64,000 nucleotides of DNA from JBBSNV01 sp964458605 (GTDB lineage Bacteria > Pseudomonadota > Alphaproteobacteria > Reyranellales > JAQSWP01): positions 1 through 64,000 of the forward strand of contig CAYWLS010000025.1 in the NCBI GenBank assembly GCA_964458605.1. The letters are read 5' to 3'. A program made the translations under genes and the position numbers. Shown here piece by piece: positions 16,254-24,765 of the stretch. Position 1 is the first letter of the stretch. The number at the start of each line of letters is the position of its first letter. The notes under the pieces were generated by a model that was given only the letters and a program-made list of their open reading frames with translations, did no database searches and was not told where the DNA came from.

Positions 16254-19135
16254 CGGCGGCCTCCCTTCATCATGCGTTCGCCCAGCGCCTTGCCGTAGCG
16301 CAGGATCGCCGGCCGCTTCGGCAGATGCGGGGGCAACTCCAAGGTCGGCAACACCGGCTCGCTATGGTCGGTGGCGATGTCGGCCTTCTCGATGCGCACG
16401 CGCAGATCGTACCAGGCGGCCTGGCCGGTGATCGGATCGCTGTTCAGGCCGCGATGGCCTTGTTCCTCGGGCAGCAGCTCGGAGATCAGGTGGTTGAGCA
16501 GGAAACCCAGCCGCGATTCGGGCGCGTCGGCGTCCAGATTCCAGGCCGCCGACCGCTTGCCGATGGCGTTCCAGGTCCACACCGTGCGGTCGTTGACCCC
16601 TTCCATCAGCTTGACTTGGCAGGTGATCTTGCCGTGGTGACTGGTCAGATGCACCCAGTCGTCGTCGGCGATGCCCAGCCCGCTGGCGGTGCCGCGATTG
16701 ATGTAGAGCCGGTTGGAGCCGTGGATCTGGCGCAGCCAGGCGTTCTGCGAGCCCCAGGAATGGTACATCGCCGCCGGCCGCTGCGTGATGGCGTAGAACG
16801 GGAACTCGTTGTCGGCGGTGAGTTGCTGCTCGAACGGGCGGTACCAGACCGGCAGCGGATCGAAGCACTCGGCCAGGCGCGCCCGCATGTGGTCGGGCGG
16901 CTGGACGGGTCCGTGGCCCTGCGCCGCCAGCTTGAACTTCTGCAGCGGCTCGACATAAAGCTGCAGCACGATCTGGTTGGGCTCGGCCATGAATCCCATC
17001 GCCACGGCGTGGTCGAGATAGGCCTTGTTGGCGTGCTTGTAGTATTGCGCTTCGTGCGGCAGTTCGTGCTGCCAGAAGCAGCCGTTCTCGATATAGCGCT
17101 CGAGCTGATTGGGATTGGGCGCGCCCTTGCCGATCTTCTCGCCCTGCTCGCCGCGCCAGCCGCCCAGCGGTCCGATGCCGGGGCCGCGCTGGTGGTTGAC
17201 CAGATAATCGGCATAGCCGCCGGGGAATTGCGGCGTGCCGTCCGGCCTGGTCATTCCGGGCAGGCCCAGCCGCGCGCCCAGATCCAGCAGCACGTCCTGA
17301 TAGGGCCGCACGTCGCGGTCCGGCTTGACCACCGGCTGGCGGATGGCATCGGCCGGGCCATGGGCACTGCCGATCGGCCGGTCGAGCATCGAGATGCAAT
17401 CCCAGCGCTCCAGATAGGTGGTGTCCGGCAGCACCAGGTCGGCATAGGCGACCGTCTCGGAATAGAAAGCGTCGACATAGATGAAGCGCGGGATGCGATA
17501 GGACCCGTCCGGCTTTTTGTCGGTCAGCATCTGCGCCGTCTCGGCGCTGTTCATCGACGAGTTCCAGGCCATGTTGGCCATATAGAGGAACAGCGTATCG
17601 ATCTCGTAGGGTTTCCCGGCCCAGGCGTTGCGGATCACCATGTGCAGCATGCCGTGGGCGGCGATCGGCGCGTCCCAGGAAAAGGCGCCGTCGATGCGGC
17701 GCGGCGTGCCGTCGGGCTCGACCAGCAAGTCCTCCGGTCCCATCGGGAAGCCCAACGGCGGACCGGGCATCGGCTTGCCGGCCACCACCTGCCCGGCCTT
17801 GCCGGCCGGCTTGACCGATGGCGGGCATGGCCGCGGATAGGGCGATTTGTAGCGGAACGCGCCCGGCGTATCGATGGCGCCCAGCAACATCTGCAGCACA
17901 TGGATGGCGCGGCAGGTCTGGAAGCCGTTGCTGTGGGCGGAGATGCCGCGCATGGCGTGGATCGACACCGGCCGGCCGATCATCTTGTCGTGCTTGCGCC
18001 CGGCCCAGTCGGTCCAGGCGACCGGCAGCTCGATCTGCTGCTTGAAGGCGGCATGGGCCAGTTCGGCGGCCAAACGGCGGATGGCATCGGCCGGCACGCC
18101 GGTGATCTCGGCGGCCTTTTCCGGCGCGTATTGCGGGTCGAGATAGCGCTCGACCATCACCTCGAAAACCGGCCGCGCGTTGCGCCCGTCAGGGAGTTCG
18201 ATGCGGCCCGACAGCGCCGGCGCCACGTCGGCGCGCAGCGCCGAGGCGACGCAATTGCCGTGCCGGTCGAAGCACTGCGGCACGCCCTTGTCGTCGCGCA
18301 CCACCAGGCCGTGATCGGCGCTGCCCGGCGCATCGATCACCAGCCACGGCGCGTTGGTGTAGCGCACCAGGAAATCGAGATCGACCTGCTGGGCCTTGAG
18401 CAGCTCGTGCACCAGCGACAGCACGAAGATGCCGTCGGTGCCGGGGCGGATGCCGACCCATTCGTCGGCGATCGCGGCATAGGCGGTCTTGACCGGGTTG
18501 ATCGCGACGTATTTGGCGCCGCGCGCCTTGAGCTTGGCCAGGCCGGCCTTGATCGGGTTGCTGTCGTGATCCTCGGCGACGCCGAACATCATGAAGTAGC
18601 GCGCCTGGTCCCAATCCGGCTCGCCGAACTCCCAGAAGCTGCCGCCGATCGAGTAGAGCCCGGCCGCCGCCATGTTGACCGAGCAGAAGCCGCCATGGGC
18701 GGCGTAGTTGGGCGTGCCGTATTGCTGCGCCCACCAGCCGGTCAGCGCCTGGCTCTGGTCGCGGCCGGTGAAGAAGCCCAGCTTGCGCGGATCGTCGTGG
18801 CGGATCTCGCTCAGCCACTGGGTGGCGATGCCCAGCGCCTCGTCCCACTCGATCTCCTTGAACTCGCCCTTGCCGCGCTCCCCCACCCGCAGCAGCGGCT
18901 TCTGCAGCCGCGCCGGCGAATAGTGCTGCATGATGCCGGCCGAGCCCTTGCCGCACAGCACGCCCTTGTTGATCGGGTGCTTCTTGTTGCCCTCGATGTA
19001 GCGGATGCGGCCGTCCTTCAGGTGCACCTTGATGCCGCATCGGCAAGCGCACATGTAGCAGGTGGTGGTCTTGACCTCGTCCGACACCACGGGCGACAGG
19101 TTCTCGATCGGCTGCTTGTTGTTGGTCATGGACAT
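16250..19135 (-). CDS. soeA: Molybdopterin oxidoreductase, SoeA-type cytoplasmic sulfite dehydrogenase catalytic subunit
   Basis: A 961-residue bis-MGD molybdoenzyme, proposed to oxidise sulfite to sulfate. The N-terminal [4Fe-4S] ligands are Cys26, Cys29, Cys33 and Cys61 (CYMCACRCG...GVLCGKG). Cys151 in HGGFCSVN is the likely molybdenum ligand. No twin-arginine signal is present, which fits cytoplasmic SoeA and argues against DmsA, PhsA or TtrA. The stretches TTTCYMCACRCGIKVHL, GRDQSQALTG and NPVKTAYAAIADEW match what I recall of SoeA from Allochromatium and roseobacters, but no alignment was run. It lies downstream of three permeases and overlaps soeB by 4 bp. Its place at the end of an acyl-CoA operon implies that sulfite is produced upstream. 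Confidence 0.75.
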   Translation of the reverse strand: MSMTNNKQPIENLSPVVSDEVKTTTCYMCACRCGIKVHLKDGRIRYIEGNKKHPINKGVLCGKGSAGIMQHYSPARLQKPLLRVGERGKGEFKEIEWDEALGIATQWLSEIRHDDPRKLGFFTGRDQSQALTGWWAQQYGTPNYAAHGGFCSVNMAAAGLYSIGGSFWEFGEPDWDQARYFMMFGVAEDHDSNPIKAGLAKLKARGAKYVAINPVKTAYAAIADEWVGIRPGTDGIFVLSLVHELLKAQQVDLDFLVRYTNAPWLVIDAPGSADHGLVVRDDKGVPQCFDRHGNCVASALRADVAPALSGRIELPDGRNARPVFEVMVERYLDPQYAPEKAAEITGVPADAIRRLAAELAHAAFKQQIELPVAWTDWAGRKHDKMIGRPVSIHAMRGISAHSNGFQTCRAIHVLQMLLGAIDTPGAFRYKSPYPRPCPPSVKPAGKAGQVVAGKPMPGPPLGFPMGPEDLLVEPDGTPRRIDGAFSWDAPIAAHGMLHMVIRNAWAGKPYEIDTLFLYMANMAWNSSMNSAETAQMLTDKKPDGSYRIPRFIYVDAFYSETVAYADLVLPDTTYLERWDCISMLDRPIGSAHGPADAIRQPVVKPDRDVRPYQDVLLDLGARLGLPGMTRPDGTPQFPGGYADYLVNHQRGPGIGPLGGWRGEQGEKIGKGAPNPNQLERYIENGCFWQHELPHEAQYYKHANKAYLDHAVAMGFMAEPNQIVLQLYVEPLQKFKLAAQGHGPVQPPDHMRARLAECFDPLPVWYRPFEQQLTADNEFPFYAITQRPAAMYHSWGSQNAWLRQIHGSNRLYINRGTASGLGIADDDWVHLTSHHGKITCQVKLMEGVNDRTVWTWNAIGKRSAAWNLDADAPESRLGFLLNHLISELLPEEQGHRGLNSDPITGQAAWYDLRVRIEKADIATDHSEPVLPTLELPPHLPKRPAILRYGKALGERMMKGGRR

Positions 19136-19184
19136 GGCGTTCTCTTGCTCGACAATTGTTCCGGTCGATAGGCGCTGCGGCGCG

Positions 19185-20633
19185 TCACGTCAACAGCGAC
19201 AGCGCCGCGAGGTAAAGGCACAACACGACAAAGGCGATGGCGGTGAACCGGCCGTCCCATTTGCGCCCGATCTCCTCGGGCGTGGTTCCGACCATGCCGG
19301 CGATCAGCACCACCGGCGTACCGTAGGGCGAGGAGGCGATCGACAGCGAGGCGCCACCCAGCAGCGCCACCGCCAGCAGCACCGAGGGCAGCCCGGCGAC
19401 CGGCAGATGGTGCAACGAGCCGCCCAGCAGGGTGATCATTACCAGCGCGTTGATGCCGAACTGGCCGGTGACGACGATCACCGCTACCAGGATGATCGCC
19501 AATGCCAGCCACGGCAGGTGAAGCTGGGTGATCAGGTTCAGCACGGCATCCTCGGGGATCAGCGCCGACAGCGCCGTGCCGATATAGGCGGCCGAACTCA
19601 GAATGAAGGTCTCCGACCGGGCCGAAGCGAATTCCCGCATCGGCATGCGGGCCATGCGGCGCAGCACCATGGCGCCGGTCAGGCGCGGCCGCAAATGGGC
19701 GAATTGCAGGCCGATCCAGGCGAAGGCGAATACCGGCAGCATCAGCATGATGGCGCCGACCATCGAGATGCCGAACAGCCAGTTGGCGCCCACCACCAGA
19801 ACGATGATGCTGACCAGGATGACCAGCATCGGCAGCACCGCGGCGGCGAAACCGCCGGCCGGCGGCGGCGCCAGCGGCGCGCTGCCGGGCGCCGGGCGCC
19901 ATTCGATGCGGTCCATCAGCCAGCCGACACCGAGGAACAGCACCGAATAGATCGCCCCGGCGGGCGCCACCTGCGCCCAGGTCAGGCCGGGGATCAGCGA
20001 CACGGTGAGCGCGATCAGGATCGACAGCGGCGACCAGCCGACCATGGTGCATTGGCCGCGCAGGATGGCCAGCATCATGCGCTTCTCGCGGATCTTGAAG
20101 CGCCGCAGGTCGCCGCCGGCGCTGTCCAGGGTATTGGCCCGCTTGACCATGGTGCCGAGCAGGTTGACCACGCCGTAGTTCAGGATCACGGCGAAGACAT
20201 GGGCGGTGAAGGTCAGCGCGGCGTAGCGCCGGCCGGGCGGCTGGGCGATCACATAGTTGCCGCAGCGCCGCACCGCGGGCGAGGTGCGCGCCGCATCGCG
20301 CAGCATGTTGAGCGCCAGCAGGAAGGTGGAGAAGAACGACGCCATCAGGATGGCGTGGAAGATCACCGGCCAGGGATGGTCCTGCAGCAGCACGATCAGC
20401 AGGCTGAGGCCCAGCGCGGCGCCGACGAAATAGTAGTCGCGGCGGATGCCGTCGACCACCGCCACCGCCACGAACACCAGGTAGCCCGCCCCCGCCACCA
20501 GCTTGATCGCCAGCGAATCGACGAACAGCCCCAGCAGGGTGGTGAGGAAGATCACCGTCAAGGTGGTAGCAACCGCCTTCTGGCGGAAGGCGAAGTTGAA
20601 CGCGCTCGCACGCATGGTGTCCTGCACCATCAT
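19185..20633 (-). CDS. Ion-transporter-superfamily-like permease, third of three tandem paralogues
   Basis: A 482-residue integral membrane protein with about twelve hydrophobic segments and no signal peptide. It shares with its two upstream neighbours the PGRRY loop, a WSPLS turn (GQCTMVGWSPLS) and a C-terminal SSPYGTPVVL hairpin, like the helical-hairpin substrate sites of the ArsB/DASS ion-transporter superfamily. It is the most diverged of the four copies in the window and ends differently (GMVGTTPEEIGRKWDG). It overlaps the previous permease by 4 bp (ATGA) and ends 49 bp before soeA. Transport of an organic anion, sulfonate, sulfite or sulfate is plausible; no substrate is proven. Confidence 0.65.
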   Translation of the reverse strand: MMVQDTMRASAFNFAFRQKAVATTLTVIFLTTLLGLFVDSLAIKLVAGAGYLVFVAVAVVDGIRRDYYFVGAALGLSLLIVLLQDHPWPVIFHAILMASFFSTFLLALNMLRDAARTSPAVRRCGNYVIAQPPGRRYAALTFTAHVFAVILNYGVVNLLGTMVKRANTLDSAGGDLRRFKIREKRMMLAILRGQCTMVGWSPLSILIALTVSLIPGLTWAQVAPAGAIYSVLFLGVGWLMDRIEWRPAPGSAPLAPPPAGGFAAAVLPMLVILVSIIVLVVGANWLFGISMVGAIMLMLPVFAFAWIGLQFAHLRPRLTGAMVLRRMARMPMREFASARSETFILSSAAYIGTALSALIPEDAVLNLITQLHLPWLALAIILVAVIVVTGQFGINALVMITLLGGSLHHLPVAGLPSVLLAVALLGGASLSIASSPYGTPVVLIAGMVGTTPEEIGRKWDGRFTAIAFVVLCLYLAALSLLT

Positions 20634-22078
20634 GCGCCGCCTGCCAGCGCCTGGAAGGCCATGATGACCGCCGAGGCGATGACCAGGCAGCCCAGGCCGT
20701 AGGGGCCGTTGTCGCGCCACGCCATGCGCCAGTTCGAGACGCCCAGCATGTTGCCGACATAGAGCGTCAGGTTGGACAGCGGCGACACCACCCCGCCCAC
20801 GCCCCAGCTCGTCAGCATGATCAGCGCCAGGGTGGCCGGCGCCAGGCCGATGGTGGCCGGCGGCAGGGTATGGCCGATCACCACGATCGGGATCACCGCA
20901 TGCAGGCCGAACAGGGATGCGGTGGCGATGATGCCGAGCAGGAAGGGAATCCACAGCACGCCGGCAATGCCGATGTGCGAGGCGGCCTCGACCAGCATCT
21001 GCCCGTCGATCGCCGCGGCCACGCCCTGGCCGAAGATATTGGCGCCGATGAACAGCACCGACAGGCCGCGCAGGCCGGCCACGCTCTCGACCAGGTTGCG
21101 GCGGTACTCCCCAGCGCCGACGGCCGGCGCGGCGGGCGACCGGCTGGTCGCCAGCAGCAGGAACCATCCCAGCGAGAACACCGTGACCACGATGGCGATG
21201 GTGGCGGACATCGAGACGTGCAGGATCGCATCGAGCGCCGCCACGCCGCCGACCAGGATGCCCGACAGCAGCGCCAGCCGCAGCATGGCCCGGCCGCGGC
21301 CTTCGATCCGCCGGCCGGTACGGACGCCGTCATCGTCGCCGGCGCGCGCATCGAACCGGTCGCACAGCGAGCCCCACAGGATGAAGCACAGGCTGATGGC
21401 CAGGCCGGGCACGGCGACGTCGAGCCAGCGCAAATTGGGCATCAGAGACACCACCACCGCCATGGCCAGGAAGAACGGCGACCAGCTCGAGGCGGCGACG
21501 AAGCCGCGCGACAGGGCCAGCGCCATGCGCCGGCGCAGATTGCCGGCGGCGCTACCCTCGACGAAGCTGGCCAGCAGGGCGAAGCCGGCGAAATTGGTGA
21601 TGGCGCTGAGAAAATGGCTGGCCAGGCTGAGCCAGAAATAGCGCCAGCCAGGCGGCAGGCTGGTGACGATGGCGCGCACCACCTGCATCGACGGGCTGTG
21701 CAGCGCCGGGTATTGCAGCAAGGTGACCGAGGCGAACAGCAGGATGAACATCAAGGTGCCGCGGCCGCCCTGCCACAGCGCCGCCGCTACGCTGTGATGC
21801 AGCGCCGCCAGCAGGATGCCGGCGGCGATCAGCAGCAATGCCATGATCCATTGCGAGCGCAGCACCTTGCGCGGCTGCAATGCGATGTAGAGCACCAGGA
21901 ACGCCACCGACAGCCGGTCGAAGCCGGCGCCGCGGAACAGTGCGTCGAGCACGGCAAAGACGCAGCACAACAGGCAAGCCAGGGCGCCGAGCCCGGGCAG
22001 CCAGAGGCGCCAGGCCGCGCGCCACCCGCGCGGCAGGATTTCGGACCGCAGCACGGCGGTATCGGCCCGCCCGGTCAT
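20630..22078 (-). CDS. Ion-transporter-superfamily-like permease, second tandem paralogue
   Basis: A 482-residue polytopic membrane protein. Shared family motifs are FASVTLLQYPALHSPSM near residue 110, an ASHFLSAITNFAG helix hairpin, RGFVAASSWSPFFLAM, GANIFGQG and a C-terminal SPLSNLTLYV. The two-fold arrangement (TNFAG in the first half, SPLSN in the second) is what one expects of inverted-repeat transporters with two re-entrant hairpins. It overlaps both neighbours by 4 bp, so the three are translationally coupled. ATG 22078 was chosen from the overlap with the stop of the preceding permease. I cannot place it in a named family by memory. Confidence 0.68.
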   Translation of the reverse strand: MTGRADTAVLRSEILPRGWRAAWRLWLPGLGALACLLCCVFAVLDALFRGAGFDRLSVAFLVLYIALQPRKVLRSQWIMALLLIAAGILLAALHHSVAAALWQGGRGTLMFILLFASVTLLQYPALHSPSMQVVRAIVTSLPPGWRYFWLSLASHFLSAITNFAGFALLASFVEGSAAGNLRRRMALALSRGFVAASSWSPFFLAMAVVVSLMPNLRWLDVAVPGLAISLCFILWGSLCDRFDARAGDDDGVRTGRRIEGRGRAMLRLALLSGILVGGVAALDAILHVSMSATIAIVVTVFSLGWFLLLATSRSPAAPAVGAGEYRRNLVESVAGLRGLSVLFIGANIFGQGVAAAIDGQMLVEAASHIGIAGVLWIPFLLGIIATASLFGLHAVIPIVVIGHTLPPATIGLAPATLALIMLTSWGVGGVVSPLSNLTLYVGNMLGVSNWRMAWRDNGPYGLGCLVIASAVIMAFQALAGGA

Positions 22079-23547
22079 GCGCCCCCCGTCAGCATCTGGA
22101 AGGCGATGATGACGATCGAGGCGACGACGATGCTTGCGATGCAATAGGGACCATTGTCGCGCCACGAATAGGTCCAGCTCGACATGCCCAGAATCTGGGC
22201 AACGTAGAGCGTGATGTTGGACAGCGGCGACAGCACGCCGCCGATCCCCCAACTGGTCAGGAATACCAGCGCCAGCGTCTGCTCCGAAATGCCGAGCGCG
22301 CCGATCGGCAGGGTGTGGCCGAACACCACGATCAGAATGACCGTGTGCAGGCCGAGCGAGGAGCCGATGGCGATCACCACCAGCAGGAAGGGTATCCACA
22401 ACACCCCGGTGATGCCGATCGCGCCGGCAGCATCGACCAGCATGTGGCCGTCCAACACGCTGGCGATGCCCTGGCCAAACATGTTGGCGCCGATGAAGAG
22501 GACGGCGATGCCGCGCAAGGTACTGACGCTGTCGATCAGGCTGGTGCCATAGGCGCGAGGCGCCAGCGGCGCGCCGTCCTCGCCTCGCACCCCGCGCCGG
22601 CGCAGTGCGACCAGCCAGACCAGGGAAAAAACAGCCACCACGATGGCGATGGTGGCGGACATCTGCACGCCCGTGACGGCATTGAACACCGCCACGGCCA
22701 CGACCAGGCCGACCGACAGCGCCACGATGCGCATCAGCCCGGCACGCCCTTCCGCGCGCGGCAGCGGCGGCAGCGCCGGCTCATCCGCCTCGGCCGGCAT
22801 CGACGCCCGACGGTTTTCCGGCCGGTCCATGGCGAAGCCCAGCAAGGTCAGCACCACGCCCAGCAGCAGTCCGGGCACGGCAATGTCGATCCAGCGCAGA
22901 TGCGGCATCACGGACACCACCACCGCCATGCCGAGGAAGAACGGCGACCAGGTGGAGGCGATGGTGAAACCGCGCGTCAGAGCCAGCGACAGGCGCAGAT
23001 TGATCTTGGGATCGCGGTTGCCGACGATGAAGCTGGACAGCAGCGAGAAACCGGCGAAGTTGGTCACCGCGCTCAGGAAGTGACTGGCCAGGGTCAGCCA
23101 CAGATAGCGCCGCCCCGGCGACAGGCCGCCGATCAGGCGCCGCACCACCGTCATCGCCGGGCTATGGGTCGCCGGGTATTGCAGCAGGGTCACCGAAGCG
23201 AACAGCAGCATGAACACCAGGGTGCTGCGACTGCCTTGCCAGACGATGTCCAGCAACAATCCGTGCGCGGCCGCGGCGATCAGGCCGATCGCCGCCAGCG
23301 CCAGGGCGATCAGCGCCTGGGAGCGGCGGACATTGCCGGGATCGAGGACGATGTAGAAATAGAGGAACGCGACCGCCACGGCATCGAAATGGCGACCAGG
23401 CAGCAAAGCCTCCAGCACGGCGAAGCTGCAGCACAACAGGCAGGCGACGCCGGCCAGGCGCCGGCCGTAGCGACGCCATCGCCCCGATCCGCCCGGCCAC
23501 GCGGCGGCATTGGAGGGCGGGCTGAGCGGTTTCGTTTCGGCGGCCAC
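22075..23547 (-). CDS. Ion-transporter-superfamily-like permease, first tandem paralogue
   Basis: A 490-residue polytopic membrane protein starting at a GTG (23547), with a 30-residue hydrophilic N-terminus. It is closest to the middle paralogue: FASVTLLQYPATHSPAM, SPGRRYLWLTLASHFLSAVT, RGFTIASTWSPFFLGM, GANMFGQGIAS and SPLSNITLYVAQILGMSSW. A hydrophilic central loop (about residues 250-275) divides the two halves. It begins 16 bp after the stop of the DszC-like acyl-CoA dehydrogenase, so it belongs to the same transcript. No ATPase or binding protein is associated, so it is likely a secondary carrier. Confidence 0.68.
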   Translation of the reverse strand: MAAETKPLSPPSNAAAWPGGSGRWRRYGRRLAGVACLLCCSFAVLEALLPGRHFDAVAVAFLYFYIVLDPGNVRRSQALIALALAAIGLIAAAAHGLLLDIVWQGSRSTLVFMLLFASVTLLQYPATHSPAMTVVRRLIGGLSPGRRYLWLTLASHFLSAVTNFAGFSLLSSFIVGNRDPKINLRLSLALTRGFTIASTWSPFFLGMAVVVSVMPHLRWIDIAVPGLLLGVVLTLLGFAMDRPENRRASMPAEADEPALPPLPRAEGRAGLMRIVALSVGLVVAVAVFNAVTGVQMSATIAIVVAVFSLVWLVALRRRGVRGEDGAPLAPRAYGTSLIDSVSTLRGIAVLFIGANMFGQGIASVLDGHMLVDAAGAIGITGVLWIPFLLVVIAIGSSLGLHTVILIVVFGHTLPIGALGISEQTLALVFLTSWGIGGVLSPLSNITLYVAQILGMSSWTYSWRDNGPYCIASIVVASIVIIAFQMLTGGA

Positions 23548-23563
23548 CGGCTGTCCGTGAGTG

Positions 23564-24730
23564 TTACTGCTGCGCCGTGGCGTCGAAGTTCATGTTCAGA
23601 GCGCCGCGCCCGATGGCCTGGGCCGTGTTGTGCAGGTTGGCATGGGTGGAATGGACATGCACGTCGCGGGCGAATCGGTTGAGCGGATATTCCTCCAGCA
23701 ACGCCGTCGAGCCGACGATGCGGATGGTCTCGTTGACCATCCACTCCGCGGTGGCGATCGCCAGCAGCTTGGCCATCAGCGCGTATTCCGCCGCCCCCTG
23801 GCGCGGCGCGCCCTGCCACATCGCGGCGGCGGTATAGACCATCTGCCGCGCCGCCTCGATGCGCATGGTCATCTCGCCGATGCTGCGCTGGCTGTGCGGG
23901 CTGTTGACGGTGCCGCGCTTGGGCAGATAGCCGATCGCGAAGTCCAGCATGCCCTGCGCCGCACCGACATGGTTGGCGGCGAAGCCCAGATGCAGCCGGG
24001 CGCCGAATTGCGACTTGGGATAGAAGCCCGGCCCCTGCACCACGTCGCGGTCGGGCACGGCGATGTCCTTCAACTCGAGCTTGGGGCTGACCGCCCCGCG
24101 CATGCCGGTGGGCCGCCACCATGCCTCGTCGACGACGAAGCCCTTGGCGCCTTGCGGCACCGTCACCAGCAGGAAATTGTCCGGCGACGGCAGGTCGGCC
24201 ACGGTAACGGCGATCACGTTCCAGGCCGCCACATTGGCCAGGGTGGCGAAGTTCTTGGTGCCGTTCAGCACGTAGCCGCCCGCGGTGCGCCTTGCATCGG
24301 AGATCAGGTTGTACTGGCCGCGCGCGGTGCGGCCGGGCTCGCTGCCGGTCCAGGAGAACAGCGCGGCGCGCTCGAAAGCCGGGCGCAAATAGCGCTCCTT
24401 CTGGTCGGCAGTGCCGGCGGCGGTGAAGAGCTGGCAGGTATGGGCCTGGATCTGGAAGCAATGGGCGGCCGACATGTCGACCCGGCCCAGCTCCTCGATC
24501 ACCAGCAGATAGGCCAGCGGATCGACGCCGGTCAGCATGCCGGTGCCGGCGCCGCCCAGCTTCCGGTCGATGCAGATATTGAGCACGCCGTTGCCGTGCA
24601 GCGCCTGCATCGTCTCCATCGGCACCGAATAGGCGGCGTCGTGCTTGGCGGCATGCCGGGCCGTGACATTGACGGCCACGTCGCGGGTGCGGGCGCGGAT
24701 ATCGTCGTGGAACTCGGTCAACCCCTGCAT
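23564..24730 (-). CDS. Acyl-CoA dehydrogenase-superfamily flavoprotein, DszC/HpaH-like
   Basis: A 388-residue flavoprotein of the acyl-CoA dehydrogenase fold. Helical N-terminal and beta middle domains are recognisable (ELGRVDMSAAHCFQIQAHTC, SWTGSEPGRTARGQ, NGTKNFATLANVAAWNV), but the C-terminal domain ends LLEEYPLNRFARDVHVHSTH, the type-2 domain of HpaH/DszC monooxygenases, and lacks the YEGT catalytic Glu. It is therefore either a flavin monooxygenase or a desulfurising/dehydrogenating variant. It is about as similar by eye to the protein at 46874-48043 as a recent duplicate would be. Start ATG 24730 has an AAGG six bases upstream. It sits between the ligases and the permeases. Confidence 0.8.
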   Translation of the reverse strand: MQGLTEFHDDIRARTRDVAVNVTARHAAKHDAAYSVPMETMQALHGNGVLNICIDRKLGGAGTGMLTGVDPLAYLLVIEELGRVDMSAAHCFQIQAHTCQLFTAAGTADQKERYLRPAFERAALFSWTGSEPGRTARGQYNLISDARRTAGGYVLNGTKNFATLANVAAWNVIAVTVADLPSPDNFLLVTVPQGAKGFVVDEAWWRPTGMRGAVSPKLELKDIAVPDRDVVQGPGFYPKSQFGARLHLGFAANHVGAAQGMLDFAIGYLPKRGTVNSPHSQRSIGEMTMRIEAARQMVYTAAAMWQGAPRQGAAEYALMAKLLAIATAEWMVNETIRIVGSTALLEEYPLNRFARDVHVHSTHANLHNTAQAIGRGALNMNFDATAQQ

Positions 24731-24732
24731 CG

Positions 24733-24765
24733 TGCCTTGCCCTACCTTGCTTTGCCTTGCCCTAC
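24733..24765. repeat. 13-bp direct repeat across the ligase stop / dehydrogenase leader
   Basis: TGCCTTGCCCTAC occurs at 24733-24745 and 24753-24765, a 20-bp period. On the minus strand each copy provides a GGCAAGG sequence, so the leader of the dehydrogenase carries two possible ribosome-binding sites. The upstream copy overlaps the ligase stop codon. Confidence 0.7.

Noticed and set aside
16250..19135. Identification as DMSO, polysulfide, thiosulfate or tetrathionate reductase
   Set aside because: The catalytic subunit has no twin-arginine signal and keeps SoeA-like blocks. Respiratory reductases of those types are normally exported. Formal exclusion needs a phylogeny.
16226..19171. A 981-residue plus-strand open frame opposite soeA
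   Set aside because: It is the antisense of a molybdoenzyme with complete metal-binding motifs. Its translation is rich in His, Arg, Gln and Ala, with no domain or ribosome-binding site, as expected of high-GC antisense frames.
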